Source: Nautilus pompilius (Eukaryota; Mollusca; Cephalopoda; Nautilida; Nautilidae). From it: DNA of 64,000 nt. The translations under genes were made by a program, and so were the position numbers. The DNA is taken from positions 584,001 to 648,000 of the forward strand of contig JACATO010002187.1 in assembly GCA_018389105.1 (NCBI GenBank). Direction: 5' to 3'. Positions 22,900 to 36,172 of the stretch are shown in pieces (within the stretch, counting starts at the first letter, position 1; every line of letters begins with the position of its first letter). The notes under the pieces are model-generated. The model had not been told where the DNA came from. It did not search any database and was given only the letters and a program-made list of their open reading frames with translations.

Positions 22900-23350
22900 A
22901 CAAACATTGTCTTGGATTCGGAAGTTAAACGAACCACGTGGTGCGATGACATCATTGCATCCGGACGCCCTGTTACCCAGAGTTCGCAAGTATTCCTGCG
23001 CGACTCCGCGGCGAGGAATGGGGGGAAAGCGCGGACACGTAAGGACACCCGTCCCGTAAGGTCACCGGCGGCGCGGCGAAAACGGGTTCCCTTCGGAGCG
23101 GTCGGCTCGGAAAAACCGCAACTGACGGCGCGCGGTCGCCTGCCGCGGGACCGGCTGATGAGCACTACTCGCGGATTGCCACAGCCGGGGCCCCGGTCGT
23201 GATGCTGCTGCGTGTTTTTTTTTTTCCCGCCACAGAGGCGACGAATGTCGTCTGTGCTGCCACTGGCGCGGCCATTATACCGATGTGATTAACGCTTTCT
23301 GGCGCTTCTTGGTGTTTTTTTTTTTTGTTGCGAGTTTGGTAGGCCCAGCC
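22900..23350 (+). promoter_or_regulatory. CpG-rich promoter and 5' leader of the pocket-protein gene
   Basis: An abrupt shift from AT-rich to CpG-dense sequence runs from about 22920 to 23480, unlike anything else in the window. It contains an E-box CACGTG (22935-22940), a CRE/ATF-like TGACATCA (22947-22954), a consensus E2F site (23223-23230) and GGCGC motifs at about 23265 and 23300. No TATA box is obvious, which is usual for CpG promoters. The transcription start cannot be fixed from sequence. Confidence 0.65.
23223..23230 (+). promoter_or_regulatory. E2F-binding site TTTCCCGC
   Basis: An exact match to the E2F consensus TTTSSCGC, about 120 bases before the start codon. Vertebrate p107 promoters are E2F-controlled and the pocket proteins bind E2F, so this predicts the same feedback here. 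Function is inferred, not shown. Confidence 0.6.
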
Positions 23351-23482
23351 ATGGGTCTTTCGGACGAGGATGGCGTTCAGCAAGCGTTTTCGAACTTGTG
23401 CCTTGACTTAAACATGGACAGGAATACGAAGGACGATGCGTGGGCATCTTATCGGCGGATCGGAACCCACTATGCGCTGGAG
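23351..23482 (+). CDS. RBL: RBL exon 1
   Basis: Codes 44 residues from [13 protein letters not shown] to THYALE, matching the extreme N-terminus of p107/p130. Donor GTAGGT follows. Phase 0. An in-frame hydrophobic extension upstream lacks an ATG. Confidence 0.93.
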
Positions 23483-26400
23483 GTAGGTTTCACTTCAGCC
23501 ATGTTATATTATCTATAGTGTGTGAGTATATATACATGTGTACGTATACACACATACATATATATGTATGTATGTATGTATCTTTTTAATGACTGGTTGG
23601 GGGGTGGGGTGGGGCTGACCCTACCTACCTGTGTGGACTTAATGTCGGTTACCCTGACAACCTCCGGAAAAGCGAGGAACTCTTATACTAACTACCCCCC
23701 TTTTTTTTTGTTTTTTGTTGATGTTTTCTTAATTTGAAAGTCCGATTCTTATCTTAGTTCAGTGTGTTGAGAAACGAGAACCGATTGATTCCCCTGTCTG
23801 CTTGTCTCTTCTGTTTTCCAGGGCAATCAGCTGCACTGGTTGGCATGTGCAGTTTACGTAGCGTGCAGGAGGTCTGTCGTCCCGACGGTGGGGCATGGGA
23901 CAGTGGAAGGGAACTGTGTGTCACTCACACAGCTACTGCGGGCTGCCAAGTTCAGGTGAATATCATAGTAAATTGGCTGAACGAGCTCCCCCCCCCCCCC
24001 GGGGTCAGCGCACATCCAGGGGACCGACCGGTGCAGACTGTGAACAACAGTAGATAAGGTGCAGTGGTGTAGGCATGCTTGCCATGTAATAAATACATTT
24101 ATTTCTCTTCCCCGTCCATCACCCGTCTTCCCATAACACCGATAATAGCTCTTGCATCCAGGGGATGGAGGGAGATTCGACGAAACCTTAAGGAATTCCT
24201 GATCGCAGTGGCCCACGAGGGAATCTCGACTCGTATTCCGTGAGGGAAGTGCGCTATGGTTAGGTACAAGTTTGGAGGCCCAAACGTCATGGGTACTTCA
24301 GTAATACGTTAGATAACGTAAACATCTAAAAGGTTACTGGCTGTTGTGAGTGAAGGAGGAGGAGGGGGGGGGTTGGCCGGCAATCTTTCTGTGTGTGATT
24401 AGAAGACTGACTGACGGCAGTTGTTAAGGAAGCTAACTATGTTTTACTCTACGTGGACACGAGCTGATACCGGAAGTTTCCAGCAATTAGTATAACTAGT
24501 ACTGTCTACTTCTAGCAGCCCAGTTACTGTAGAAACCTTTACGTGTGAACTTTATCACTGTACATGCAGCTAGAGCAACAACTCTAAGCATTATCTGCAT
24601 CCTGTTTTGAACAGTGTAAAGAATCCTTGCAATAAGATTGAACAATGGTAAGTTCATGAATATTGAAAGTTTATCTGTTGCACAGTTCTGTACCTTCCCC
24701 ATCCTACTTAACTATGTTGTTGACATTTACAAGTGAGTATAATGTGGTCATTTGAGTGGTAGCAAATAATGAGACCCCATAGCATTACTTTAGACAGATG
24801 ATTTCTTCAACTTAATTATTCTTATATTCTCCTATTATCTGCTTTTGGTATAATGCATTGGTTAGGCCTCATTTTAAATATATATGCTAACTTAAAACAA
24901 AGGGGTTTATTTAGTGAGTTGCATGGGGAATTCGTTATATGCTGAGTTGTTGGATGTTCCAAATTTGATATATCTTTTTTTTTTTTTCGTGCACCTACCA
25001 GTTTATTAAAAATAAAAAAAAAATGAACAGTCTTCTCTCTCTCTGTTCCTAGGAGCTGGAAGAGAAAATCATTTTTATTTCACTGGTGGGTTAATCTTTC
25101 ATCTTGTTGCCAGGCTCTGTTTACATTTGAGGACTGGTCATTGTTTGGCCTGGTACTATTATTATTGTGTCTTGCATCGGTTCATTTATCTTTCTGAAGT
25201 AAAAGAAAAAAGGGAGAGTTTTGGCTTGGGAATCTGTCCTAAGTCAAGTGTTGGTTTAAGAACACATCTAAATTTGCAGAATTAATTCTTTGCCTTGAAG
25301 GAAGCCTAAAGTATGGTTAATTAACCATGAGTTTGAAAATTTTTGTCTGTCAAACGCACTAGAGCTCATGATTGTATATTGATTTTGTAAGAAACTTCTT
25401 ATGTATCTTCTGAAAACTAATTCAGTTGGAGTGGATTTTCCATCTTCTAAAGCCTAGCAGCTACTCCAAGCTATCTGCTGTGCAGAGAAAAATACCAAAT
25501 AGATTTGGGAATATACATTTCATAGTGTCAGATGTGGCTACCAATTCAAATGATTTCAATATATTAGATTTGGTGTTCATAAGCCTATTTTTTTATTTGC
25601 ATCAAGGTTAATGTGTAATGTGATTGTAATGGATCACACACACACACACACTAAAACGTGGTGTACTTGAGTGAGAATCTTTAGTCATCTGTCTGATTAA
25701 GTCAGTTTTTTTTTTTTTTGACAATGTGGTGTATTTTCTTGGTATTTGAGAAATTGCAGTATTATGGCATTGCTTAATGTTTATCGAATACTCCAATTAT
25801 TGTACACTTCAGTCTTAATTTTCACTGTTAGAAATTCTGAAATGCTGGGATAGTTGTAAATCTTACATTGTATATTCAGAAAGGACTGCATGTTTCATGG
25901 TACTGTCATGGCAGCATATGGTAGTGTTTTTTTAAAAAATAAATTAACAAGCAAGTTCTGACAATAATTTGGGATAATAAAGGTCTAAAGAAGTTTCTGT
26001 TTTTTTTGTAATGACAGCAGATGGCATCATGTTTATGTTCATCTCTACAGATCTTGGAAATTCGATGGTCAGGGTAACACATTAATGTTGGCTGTGTGCA
26101 AAAAAAATTCCAGTAAACAATGGTGGTGATGAGAAACATTTGTTTTGTTGGAGTATACCATCATGGGCTTATGTAAAGGGTGGGAAGAGGAAACATGGCA
26201 CTGTGGGACTTCATGTCTCTACTTAATTCTCTTCAGGTTTTCGGTGGTTGCAAGGCATTCATCCCCATACCTTAATTTTTTTACAAGTTGGTCAATGTGA
26301 CATACAGCAGTGTGCAAAAGTCTTGCATAAAAATGGCTAGACTTAGAAAATGGGTTCTTATCGAGTAGAAATTAGTAACTATTATATGTTTTCTGTTTTA

Positions 26401-29400
26401 ATTGAAAGGTATCAGTGTCTTTAAATGATTTATAACACTAAGATCCATTTTGTAATTGCACAGTCAAAATTTAAATATTAATAAAATAATTTGCATGAAA
26501 TCGGTGTGTGCAAAAGTGTTGCATAAACTACAAAAAATTAGAATTTATATTTTTGTGCTGTAATAGTTTAGGATAGTAGAATATAAATATCAGAAAACTG
26601 TCATTTTCCACTATTCTGATTCATTTTTGTTCAATATAGTGATGCCGAGAGCCCGATATTTGACCCCCGAACAACGGGCCACAATCGTTCGCATGAAAGA
26701 TAATGGTGAAACTGAGTGGGTCACTGCAAATCATATTGATTGCAATCAGTTGACGATATCTCGCACTCCGAAATGTTGGAAAGCCAATGGGAGCCTAATT
26801 TTGAAACAGAGCCGGCAGACCGCGGAAAATGACGGCTCGACAGGATCGTCTGATTGCCTGCATGTCGAACTCAAACCAATTCCGCACTTCCACCAACATG
26901 CAGACCGCTTGTTAAGGCACCATGGGATCCAGTTGGCCTCGTGCACCATCAGACGGCATTTGATCCACATGGGACTGTTTGGGTGATCAGCACAGAAGCT
27001 GTTCATCATTCTGGAAAATCGTCGAAAGCGACTGCAGAGGGCTCACGACCATCTCCACTTGACTGTGGCCCAGTGGTCCCGAGTGTTGTTTTCTGACGAA
27101 AGCAAATTTGTGAGGGTCCACTCGGCGGGTTGGGAGTACGTTCGGTGATCAGTGTCCAAGAAATACCATCCTAGTTGCACTTAACCAACTCTGCAAGCCA
27201 TGGTTTGGGGCTGTTTTCAATCGTCTGGTGTCGGTCCATTGCATCACATGGAGGGTCGAATGAATGCTCATGACTATTCTAAGATCGTCTTGGACATTGT
27301 CAAATCGTATATGTGTGACCACATGCCCCTGATGGCCATCTATCAGCAGGACTCCACACAGCTAGGAGTGTCAAGGCCTTGATGGCAGAGTTGTGAATCC
27401 CTCTCCTCGACTGGCTGGCTCAAAGCCAGGATCTCAATCCCATCGAAAACATTTGGCACTAGGTTAAACTCAGTGTTAGTGCCAAAAAACCGAAAAATAA
27501 AGCCGATTTGAAATGGAAAATCAAGGAAGCCTGGTCGGAGTTCAGTAGTGACAATTGTCAGCGTTTGGTAGCCAGCATGCCTCGTCGTTGTGAACAAGTT
27601 ATCAAGAATTTCAGATATTTTACTCATTATTGATAGATCTGATCACTTTCTGCATAATCTGAATTGATTAGATAGCTGTCTAGATTTTATGCAACACTTT
27701 TGCACATGTTGATTTCATGCAAATGGTTTTCTAAAAATTATAACTTTTCTTACAATGAAACAATTTGCTTGATATTATTGGTATAAATGCACATCAGTAA
27801 TATAGAAATACTTTAATGAACAAGATTTGATAACAACTGCTTTCGACAAAATGCGAGCTAATTTACAGGAAAAATTATTTTTATGCAAGACTTTTGCACA
27901 CTGCTGTAGAAAGTTAGAGGTAAGTATTTAGTAAACTGTTGACCACCAATCCTATGCAGTAGAAAACTTGGTTGATTACTGAGCATTGCTTTTATCCATT
28001 GCATCTGACAGTGAATTCTGTGCAGGCAGGTATGGTAGTCCAGTGATTAGACTGCTGGACTGCTAAGGTTAAGCACCAGTGAGTTCCACAGGGAATAGTT
28101 GAGTTTGGTATATCTTCCTGGCATGATTTTCTTCTCTCATCTGAAAATGTAAATCTCTGGTAGGGATTTTTACATGCCCTCTCTTTCCTGTCAGGCTAGT
28201 TTTGTGTCACGTATGTGGATGCTTGTAATTTAAATCCTGTGCCTTTTGACACCATTGAATACAGGTTTGCTTATGTACCTATGTCAAGATGTTACTATGC
28301 ACTGATTGACAGAGCCAGATACCAGATAGCAGCATAAGCAGTTTCTGATAGTCTGGTTAGATGTCTATGTTTGGTATAATCTAGCTTGCTCAATGTTGTG
28401 GTGGCAGTAATGAGCCAATCTTGGAAGTACCATAAATGTATGTAGCGATCTTGGGCTTGCAACATTACATAAGATAAATGTTTGCTTCCATTTTGTTGAA
28501 ATTGGTCCCATATTCTGCTTATGTTCAATCTGGACACCTAGGATAAAAGTAACCTCAGAGCAGGTCATGTCCACATGTAGCCTCCATCAAATAACCTTGG
28601 CATTTTTTATTGTTAGAAGAATCACAGCCAATACAACTATGTTGCCTAGTACCTAGTTCTATAAACTAACTTCAAGATGCTTAAAACAGTTATTTCTTGT
28701 GTACTTTTTAAAAAAATCTATGCTATTTTGTGCACATGATAACACAAACGTTTGTCTAATGGTTGCACATGCAATAAATAATGTTGATTATGTTAGTAAA
28801 CATAACATTTAACTGATTTATTGTTTAGTAATTGCAAAAAAAATGTTGTTTTTTACACACCGACATTTTGTATTAGTAAATTTACATCTTATTTTAGCTA
28901 GCTGTTGTTTTTTTTTTTTTACTTATTGACTTCCTGTGCTAGAACTCATAACTTCATTTATCAGTTTTTTTTTAAATAGTGACTGCAGGTAAAATGCATT
29001 ATAGACATTGATGAAAGGATACTGAATAAATATTCCATTTTCACTGTAGGTAGGACATTTTTAAAGTAAGGTTTAATTCAAATGCAAATAAGAAACAGGT
29101 TCTTCATATCTGAAGCTAATTTCTTGTTTTTTATAAAGGCTGTAATGAAAGTTCATTTTTTAAACTGTCTATTGATCTGTAGTGATATGGGTGTTTTTCA
29201 CAACCAAAAATTAATAATAAAAATCCACCAATTCTGATTCCCATTAAATCATTAGTTTGATCATATTTGGAGTATTCGGTTCAATCACCAAGCCAACATA
29301 ATATTAAGGATGTAGATAGAAAAGGTTCATAGATTATTTACTAGGATGATTAGTAACATATTAATCTCGATTAAGAAGAAACTAAAATACTGTACCTTTT

Positions 29401-32400
29401 TCGGTCAACACATGCTTTCATGTTGACATGATTAGTTTTAAAAACTTCTATAATGGAATGTATAAAAAGTGGCACACCAAAATCATTAGGAGTCATTTGT
29501 ATAATATAAATAAGAGATGCTCTTGATTAGATGTTAGTAAAAATGTTTTTTTTTTTACAGTAATCACATAGTATCTGACTGGAATGCTTTAGCAAACTAG
29601 GTAGTGGAAGCATAAAATGTAAATACATTTCAGAATTTGACTAAATGCTCACTTTTTGGCAAAAGGGGTTTTATATAATTTTATAAACTTCCTGTGTCTT
29701 TAACATTTTATATCTATATCTTAATTGTTGAGAATGTAACTATATATAACTGTTAGCAATTTAAAATGTTTTTTTTATTTTGCACTGTATTATTTTAGTT
29801 ATTTTTTAATTACAATTTTCTCTCTTTTTAAATAAAGGATCATGCATTTAAATAAAATTTGAATGTTGCTTTGCATTATAAAATTACAAAGTTAAAATGT
29901 AAGTTTTATAGTCAGAAGAAATCAAAACTACTTGTGGAATAAGAAATTTTAATTGGTTTATTAAAATTTCTACAATTAAAATGTTGATTCACTTAACAGA
30001 ATTTATAAATGGCTAAAAATTGCAGGCAAGCATCTGAGGATAGTTCCTAAAGCTAGTAGATTATGTAAAATTGGCTTTTACTTTTAATTGTCAGAAGTAT
30101 TACTTTTACACAAACCATAATTTCAGTCTATATTTAATGATTACTAGTAAAATACCAAAAAGAAAACATTCTTGCTGCTTTTTTTTTTTTTTTAAGGTTT
30201 ATGGCTTAGCCACTAGTGTTTTTTGTCCACTAGAAAATGTGTATACTGATTCAATCAAATGTTACAGTATTAAGTTACAAGAATAAAAAAAAAATACTAT
30301 GAATTTGCATTTTAATGGTAACATTCACATGTCTGCACATGTTCATTCGGATTACTGCTTGTTTGTAAATGTATTAGTGCATGAAATAAAAAAAGTGCTT
30401 TTGTTATGTAGCTACACCGAAAATCAAAATTAATTAGAGAATTTATGGCATCCAAATAAAGCGAAGAAAAATAATGGATTTCTAGTACAGAGTAACTTGG
30501 GACTAGTTCCAAATCTTAAGAGCTTTCATGGAGTGCTGAAATTGGTCATTTGATTGTAGCTTTTTAAACTGAATTTACCTTATTAACATGAGTTGGAGTT
30601 AAACATAACTATATGAGCCAAACTTTGTCAGTAGTACCCAAGCAAGAGCAGATTTTTATGACCAAAACCCATACTAAGACGATGAAACTAACTTAATGTT
30701 AAAAGAACTCTGAACATTTTTTAAAATGTCCAGACACAACTGAAAAAATAAAAAAAAGTTTTGCCATTTTAACAGAATTTGCAGCGTGATTATTTAAATT
30801 GTAAATAAATCATTAAATTAAAGGGATAGATATTTCATTTGGTTTTATGCTAAAAAATTTTTTTTCTCAAATAAAAAATGTTTAATTTGTCTAATCTTCA
30901 TAATTTTTTATTAAAAATGAAAAATATGCCATCAAATGTATAAACTACCACAAGATTTTTAAAAACTTAAAATTAGGATTTAAATACTGATTTATAATCA
31001 AATTTATTTCTTGTTGTAATCTTCCCAAATGTTATTTATTTGTATTAGTTTTAAATATTTGCTGCCCTCTAATATTTAAATCTCAGTTAATATTCTTTTA
31101 TATTCATATTCTGGTTTATATTTTTTTCATTGTTTATTGTACTGAAAATTCCTTTTGCTAACTGGAACAAAAAAAAATGTTAAAATGAAATATTTTTATG
31201 GGGCAGTCTTTGTTTAGCTCATCTTTTTTCTTCTGCTTACATGAATTTCAAAATATAATCACTGTTTTTTTTTTTATTTACTGATAAGTGAAAGAAGCTA
31301 ATAATCAGGATTGTTTATATCTGTATAGCTTGTAAATATTTAGTGAAAATTTTGTTGGTAAAAAAAAAATATATAAAAAGCTTACAATCCAAAAAAGTAG
31401 AAACACATATTGCAAATTAACATGGTTGTGCACTACCGAATAGTACTAACCCTGATAGTGGCATTAGTTAGATAGTTCTAGTATGGTGATGGCTAAAGCA
31501 TGAACTAACCACCTAAATTCTGTATTAGTACTTAGTTTTTATTTTGCTGAATATTGAAAAACTATTTTAGCCTTATCAGGTGCTATCTACAAAACTGAGT
31601 ACTACTGTACAATAATATTTTAGTAGCTCAGAAAATTTTCAAATTCTTTTTATCTGCATTAAAACAAAATGCAGATTTAATTTTAAGAAAAACTATTTAT
31701 GGAAAATATTCTAAATGAAAAAAGTGAAGTTCTGATAATTATCAAAAAGATCTAATGCATAATGCATTTTCTTGTAACACTTGAGGTAAAGGTTATCTTT
31801 ACAAGTATATTAATAAATTTTGAAGAGGTATCCAAGAGCCAAACTGAACTTGGCTTGTTATCTATTTTAATAAGAGAGGGAAAACTGTTTCTGAAAGTGC
31901 AGGATTAAAAAAATATATATTGTTTACATTTTATATTGGTGGATATATATAACTATATATCTAGCTCTTTCCATGAAGGTTTCCTCTTCCTAGATGTCAG
32001 GGTGTAGTAGAGTAGTTATCATTTTCACAAGCAACAAGTCAGTTTTAACTAATTTTTGTGTTGCTTATTTGTTGTGAGTTCTGTAAAAATGGTTTTGGTT
32101 AGCTACATCATTGTTTTTGTAGGTAAAATAAATACACTTATATCTACAAATTTGGGTTTGTTCTGACATGTTTTTGTTTTGTTTTTTTTTTTATTCTCTT
32201 AATTAATAACTGTGATGAAATGATGACAGTTCAGCTATATCAAATCTGAGACTAATTATTTTTGCCTTGCTAGTACTTAATCTCTTATGATGAAAATGCT
32301 AAATATATTTCAATGAAATCTCATTATGGAGAATGTTTTAGTTAAAATAGAATCTTAGTGTGGGCTTGATCATATCAAGTCTGGTTCTCTTGCATTGCAT

Positions 32401-35400
32401 TATACAGAAGAATGTGTCATTGAATTACAGTTGAACTTTAAGTTTAGACATTATGTAGTACTGTATTTTAAATTCTATATTAGTAAGAAGTACCTGAACA
32501 AACAAATATGCTTTTAAGTTCTCATTGTTTAAAGGGAAATAAAATACAAATTAATTGATGTGATAACAGCAATAATAAAAGGCATTTTTTTTGTTGCAGT
32601 GTAATGGATCTGACTAATAGCTACAGCATAGTGTAAGGTTAGTGTTGATCTAATCTGCTATACACTGCACACTTCAAACAACATGTGTATTTATTTAATA
32701 TTTTCAAAACTCTCAGATATCTAAAAGTTCTAATTATATAAATTTAGTAAATAGAACAATTTTTTTTTTTTATTTTAATTAAATTGGATTTTTCTTTCAA
32801 CTAGAAGGTATGGATTGCAGCTTGTCTAGATGTAGCATACAATAAGTTTGTGTCCTCATTGGATAATAAAATTAGTGTACTGTATTACCTTACCTATAAC
32901 TGCATTTTTATAATTTGTACACTAAAATAAATAATAACCACATGTAGTTATAGGTGAAGCAATATGGTACCTAGCTACTGTGGACATGGTTTCTCATTTT
33001 TTGCATGAAATGACTCTGGCTATTGTGAAAAAAATTGTTCTAAGCTATCAATTGCAAAGGCTGTTCCTCAAAGTGATTTGCATTATTGTTTGTGTGAGAT
33101 GATCATTTTTGATGATAGGAAAGAAGTAAAGTTGGCAGAAGCCAGTGATGAGAATGATAGTGAATGTGAAATGGAGATTGAGCCTTTGGATAGGAAGTGG
33201 AGCTGAACAATTCAATTATTTGTGTGCAAACAATTTTTCATTTAAAAATTCTCTCTCTCTCTCTCTCTCTCTATTTGTTCTCTTTATCAGGTTAAAACAG
33301 TTCTTCAGTAAGATGAAGAAATGGTTGGATATGGCTGCATTGCCATCAGATTTCAGAGGGAAGGTTGATCGCCTTGAGCGAAACTTTGCTGTATCAACTG
33401 TCACCTTCAAAAAGTACAGACCAATATTCTTTGATGTTTTTAATCACACGCCATGCCCAGCACGCCAGAGAAGCCGAAAGCAGAGGTATGTGTAATACAT
33501 AATCAGTTGAAAATATTTAGTCACTATCTCAGGCTTTTGTTTTTTGATGTGTCTTTTCAACATATTCCACTCACTTGCCTCCATCCATTGAATGACCTTG
33601 AAATTTGGGCTGTGATCACTTATTTTCTAATGCTACTCAGTTCTAATGTACTTTCTTAGCAAGGTTTAAATCTGCAAACATCACTCAAATTATGCAAGTG
33701 ATATCTGTAATTTTAATGTTTTGGTTGAAAATTACATATGCAACTAATTTTGTTTTCTGATAAAATTGGATAAGTGGGGAAGTTGGAACCATTGGGCAGA
33801 CTGTACAGTGGTTGGATTTAGAGATTCCACTTCCAAATCATTGTGATGGCACTGAGCTGTAGAAATTTTTTAAAAAGGCAAATTAAGTTCCTGCCTCCTT
33901 ACTCTTGTTTTCTCTGTGCCACTTCTGAATCTCAATGATGAGAATAATTAATCTATTTTTTTTATTATTATAAAATAAAATCTAATATAGCATTTTAAGG
34001 AAAAATTAAGTTTATCCTCTCAATGTTTTTCATAAATTTACAAGTAAAGATTGAATAGATGTCACTAAAAATTTTGCATATTTAAAGTGTAGACTTTATT
34101 ATTGTTTTTAATCTTTTTTTCCTAAAGTTAATTACAGTATATTATGGACTTCAATAATGTTATTTCAACTTTTTAATTAAACCTTTATCAGAAAATTAAA
34201 GATTTCCTATAAATTATTTTAGTGTAGAAATATTCAAAATCTTATGTTCTATAACCCATATAGTCTAAGCTGTTTATGAACCTTTGTTCAGTTTATGCCA
34301 AACAGTTGTTGGAAATTTTTGTATGTAGAACTTGTACAATCATATGGATTCTCTGTTTTGAACTTGTGACTATGACATTCATCACTTAGCAATTGATGAA
34401 GTAGTGACCATAACCTCTCAGTCAATTCCCAAAGCCATTATGGACAATCTTTGTTTGCATAAATTTTGTGTATGAAAATTAATTTTTGCCTGTTTATTTG
34501 TGAGAAACTAAAAGAAAAAAGTAATGATAATAATCTAGAAGAACTTATGAAGAAAAGCTCAAAACTCTTTATGCATAAACCTGGCTTGTAGATTTTTCTA
34601 ATTTTTGGAGAATGGTAATTCTTGATACAACAAAAAAATTGATGTGTTTCTAGAACAAGCTGTTATTAGAATTTTCAGAATGCAGTTATTATTTTTTTAA
34701 TTTTAAGTTGTACTATTCTGTTGGCATGTGAATTTCTCCTGCTTCATTTTTGACAGCGATAATAGAGATTTTATATGTTAACCATACTCAAATTCAAGTT
34801 AACTAATCAAAAGGTTAGTGGTTTTAGTAGACTTTTTTTTTCTATATGATGTACAATATTGGAAATAATTATGGAAATTCACACATTCATTATTTGTGCA
34901 TTAATACATACATAATACATTATTACAGAAAGTATACAAAAACAAAATTAATATGTACAGTGCATTAGTATTTCGTATGTGAACCCTTTACTCTATATAG
35001 ACCATAACACCTAGTTTTCATGCTTTCATACATTTATCAGTGTATGACTGTGGAACATTGTTTCAAATATCCTGTAGAGCTTTCCACAATTCATCCAACA
35101 TGTTTAATTGCCATTTGACTTCCTCAGAAATTTTATAACCCTGTATAGCCTTGATGTTCATATCAGAACTTTTTATGGGCCAAAGCATCTTTGTGAGTGT
35201 TCCATCAGCCTCTAGGTTCCAGATAGTTTTTCGCCATATTGACTGTATGCTTGCAGTGATTGTCATGTTGGAAGATGAAAGATGAATATGCCATAAAGGA
35301 TGAGAACTTGCCTGTACCTGTCAGCAGTTATTATACCTTTGATTTTATTATCTCCAACTCCTTTGGCTGATATGCAGTTTCACACTTGTACTGATCCATC

Positions 35401-36138
35401 CTCATGCTTGTTATTACTGCTCTGTTATCTGCCATTGATTATTGTCAGGCACTTTAAACTTTGACTATCTATAAAGAGCACTTTCTACCAGGTTTGGTCA
35501 TCCTACTGTTTCATTTATGCTGTTCATTTCAGCTTTGCTGTTTGGTTGCCTCTCTTCAGCAAAGGTTTTCAGGCAGCTACACATCTTTTGAGACAACTTG
35601 TGCTAATGTGTATCTTACTGTTTTTGAAGAAATGCTAACACCCAAACTTGCAGCAATGTTATTTGCAAGATCTCTACTGGCTTGTTGTATGTCATTTGGA
35701 GAACATACCCTGAGGTACTTAACAGCAATCACTTTTGGAAACTTTGGGCTTTCTTTCTCAACTGCATCTATTGTCAACAGTACCAGTTATACATATCATT
35801 TTCCAAATCTTGCATACAGTTCCTGAAATATGAAGTTGGGCTGCATTCTGCTGCATGCAGTAGACTTCATTAGCTAAGACTAATTTCTGTTTGTCAGCTA
35901 TAGTATTCATCACAGCACCAAAACATCACTACCTATAATTGTGTAGTCCTGCAGGTGTGACACTTTCTGATTTTTTGCATAAAAATCAATCACTGTACTA
36001 TATTAACACAACTGTACTGTGGAGCATTTCATATTATGCAAGATGTGATACTATTTTGTGTTATTTGCATTATATACCTAGTTGTTCTGTTATCATAATT
36101 ATTTCCAATACTCTGTCTGTCTGTGCGTGCGTGCGTGC

Positions 36139-36172
<34 letters not shown>

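Noticed and set aside
22912..23202. 96-codon ORF in the CpG-rich region upstream of RBL, and its antisense partner
   Set aside because: GC-rich promoter sequence lengthens chance ORFs. No recognisable motif.
23285..23350. Hydrophobic N-terminal extension of RBL exon 1
   Set aside because: It begins with GTG, not ATG. The only in-frame ATG is 23351, in a good Kozak context, and p107/p130 have no signal peptide.
35461..35826. 121-codon + strand ORF in RBL intron 3
   Set aside because: Antisense to the Tc1 transposase remnant lying on the minus strand.
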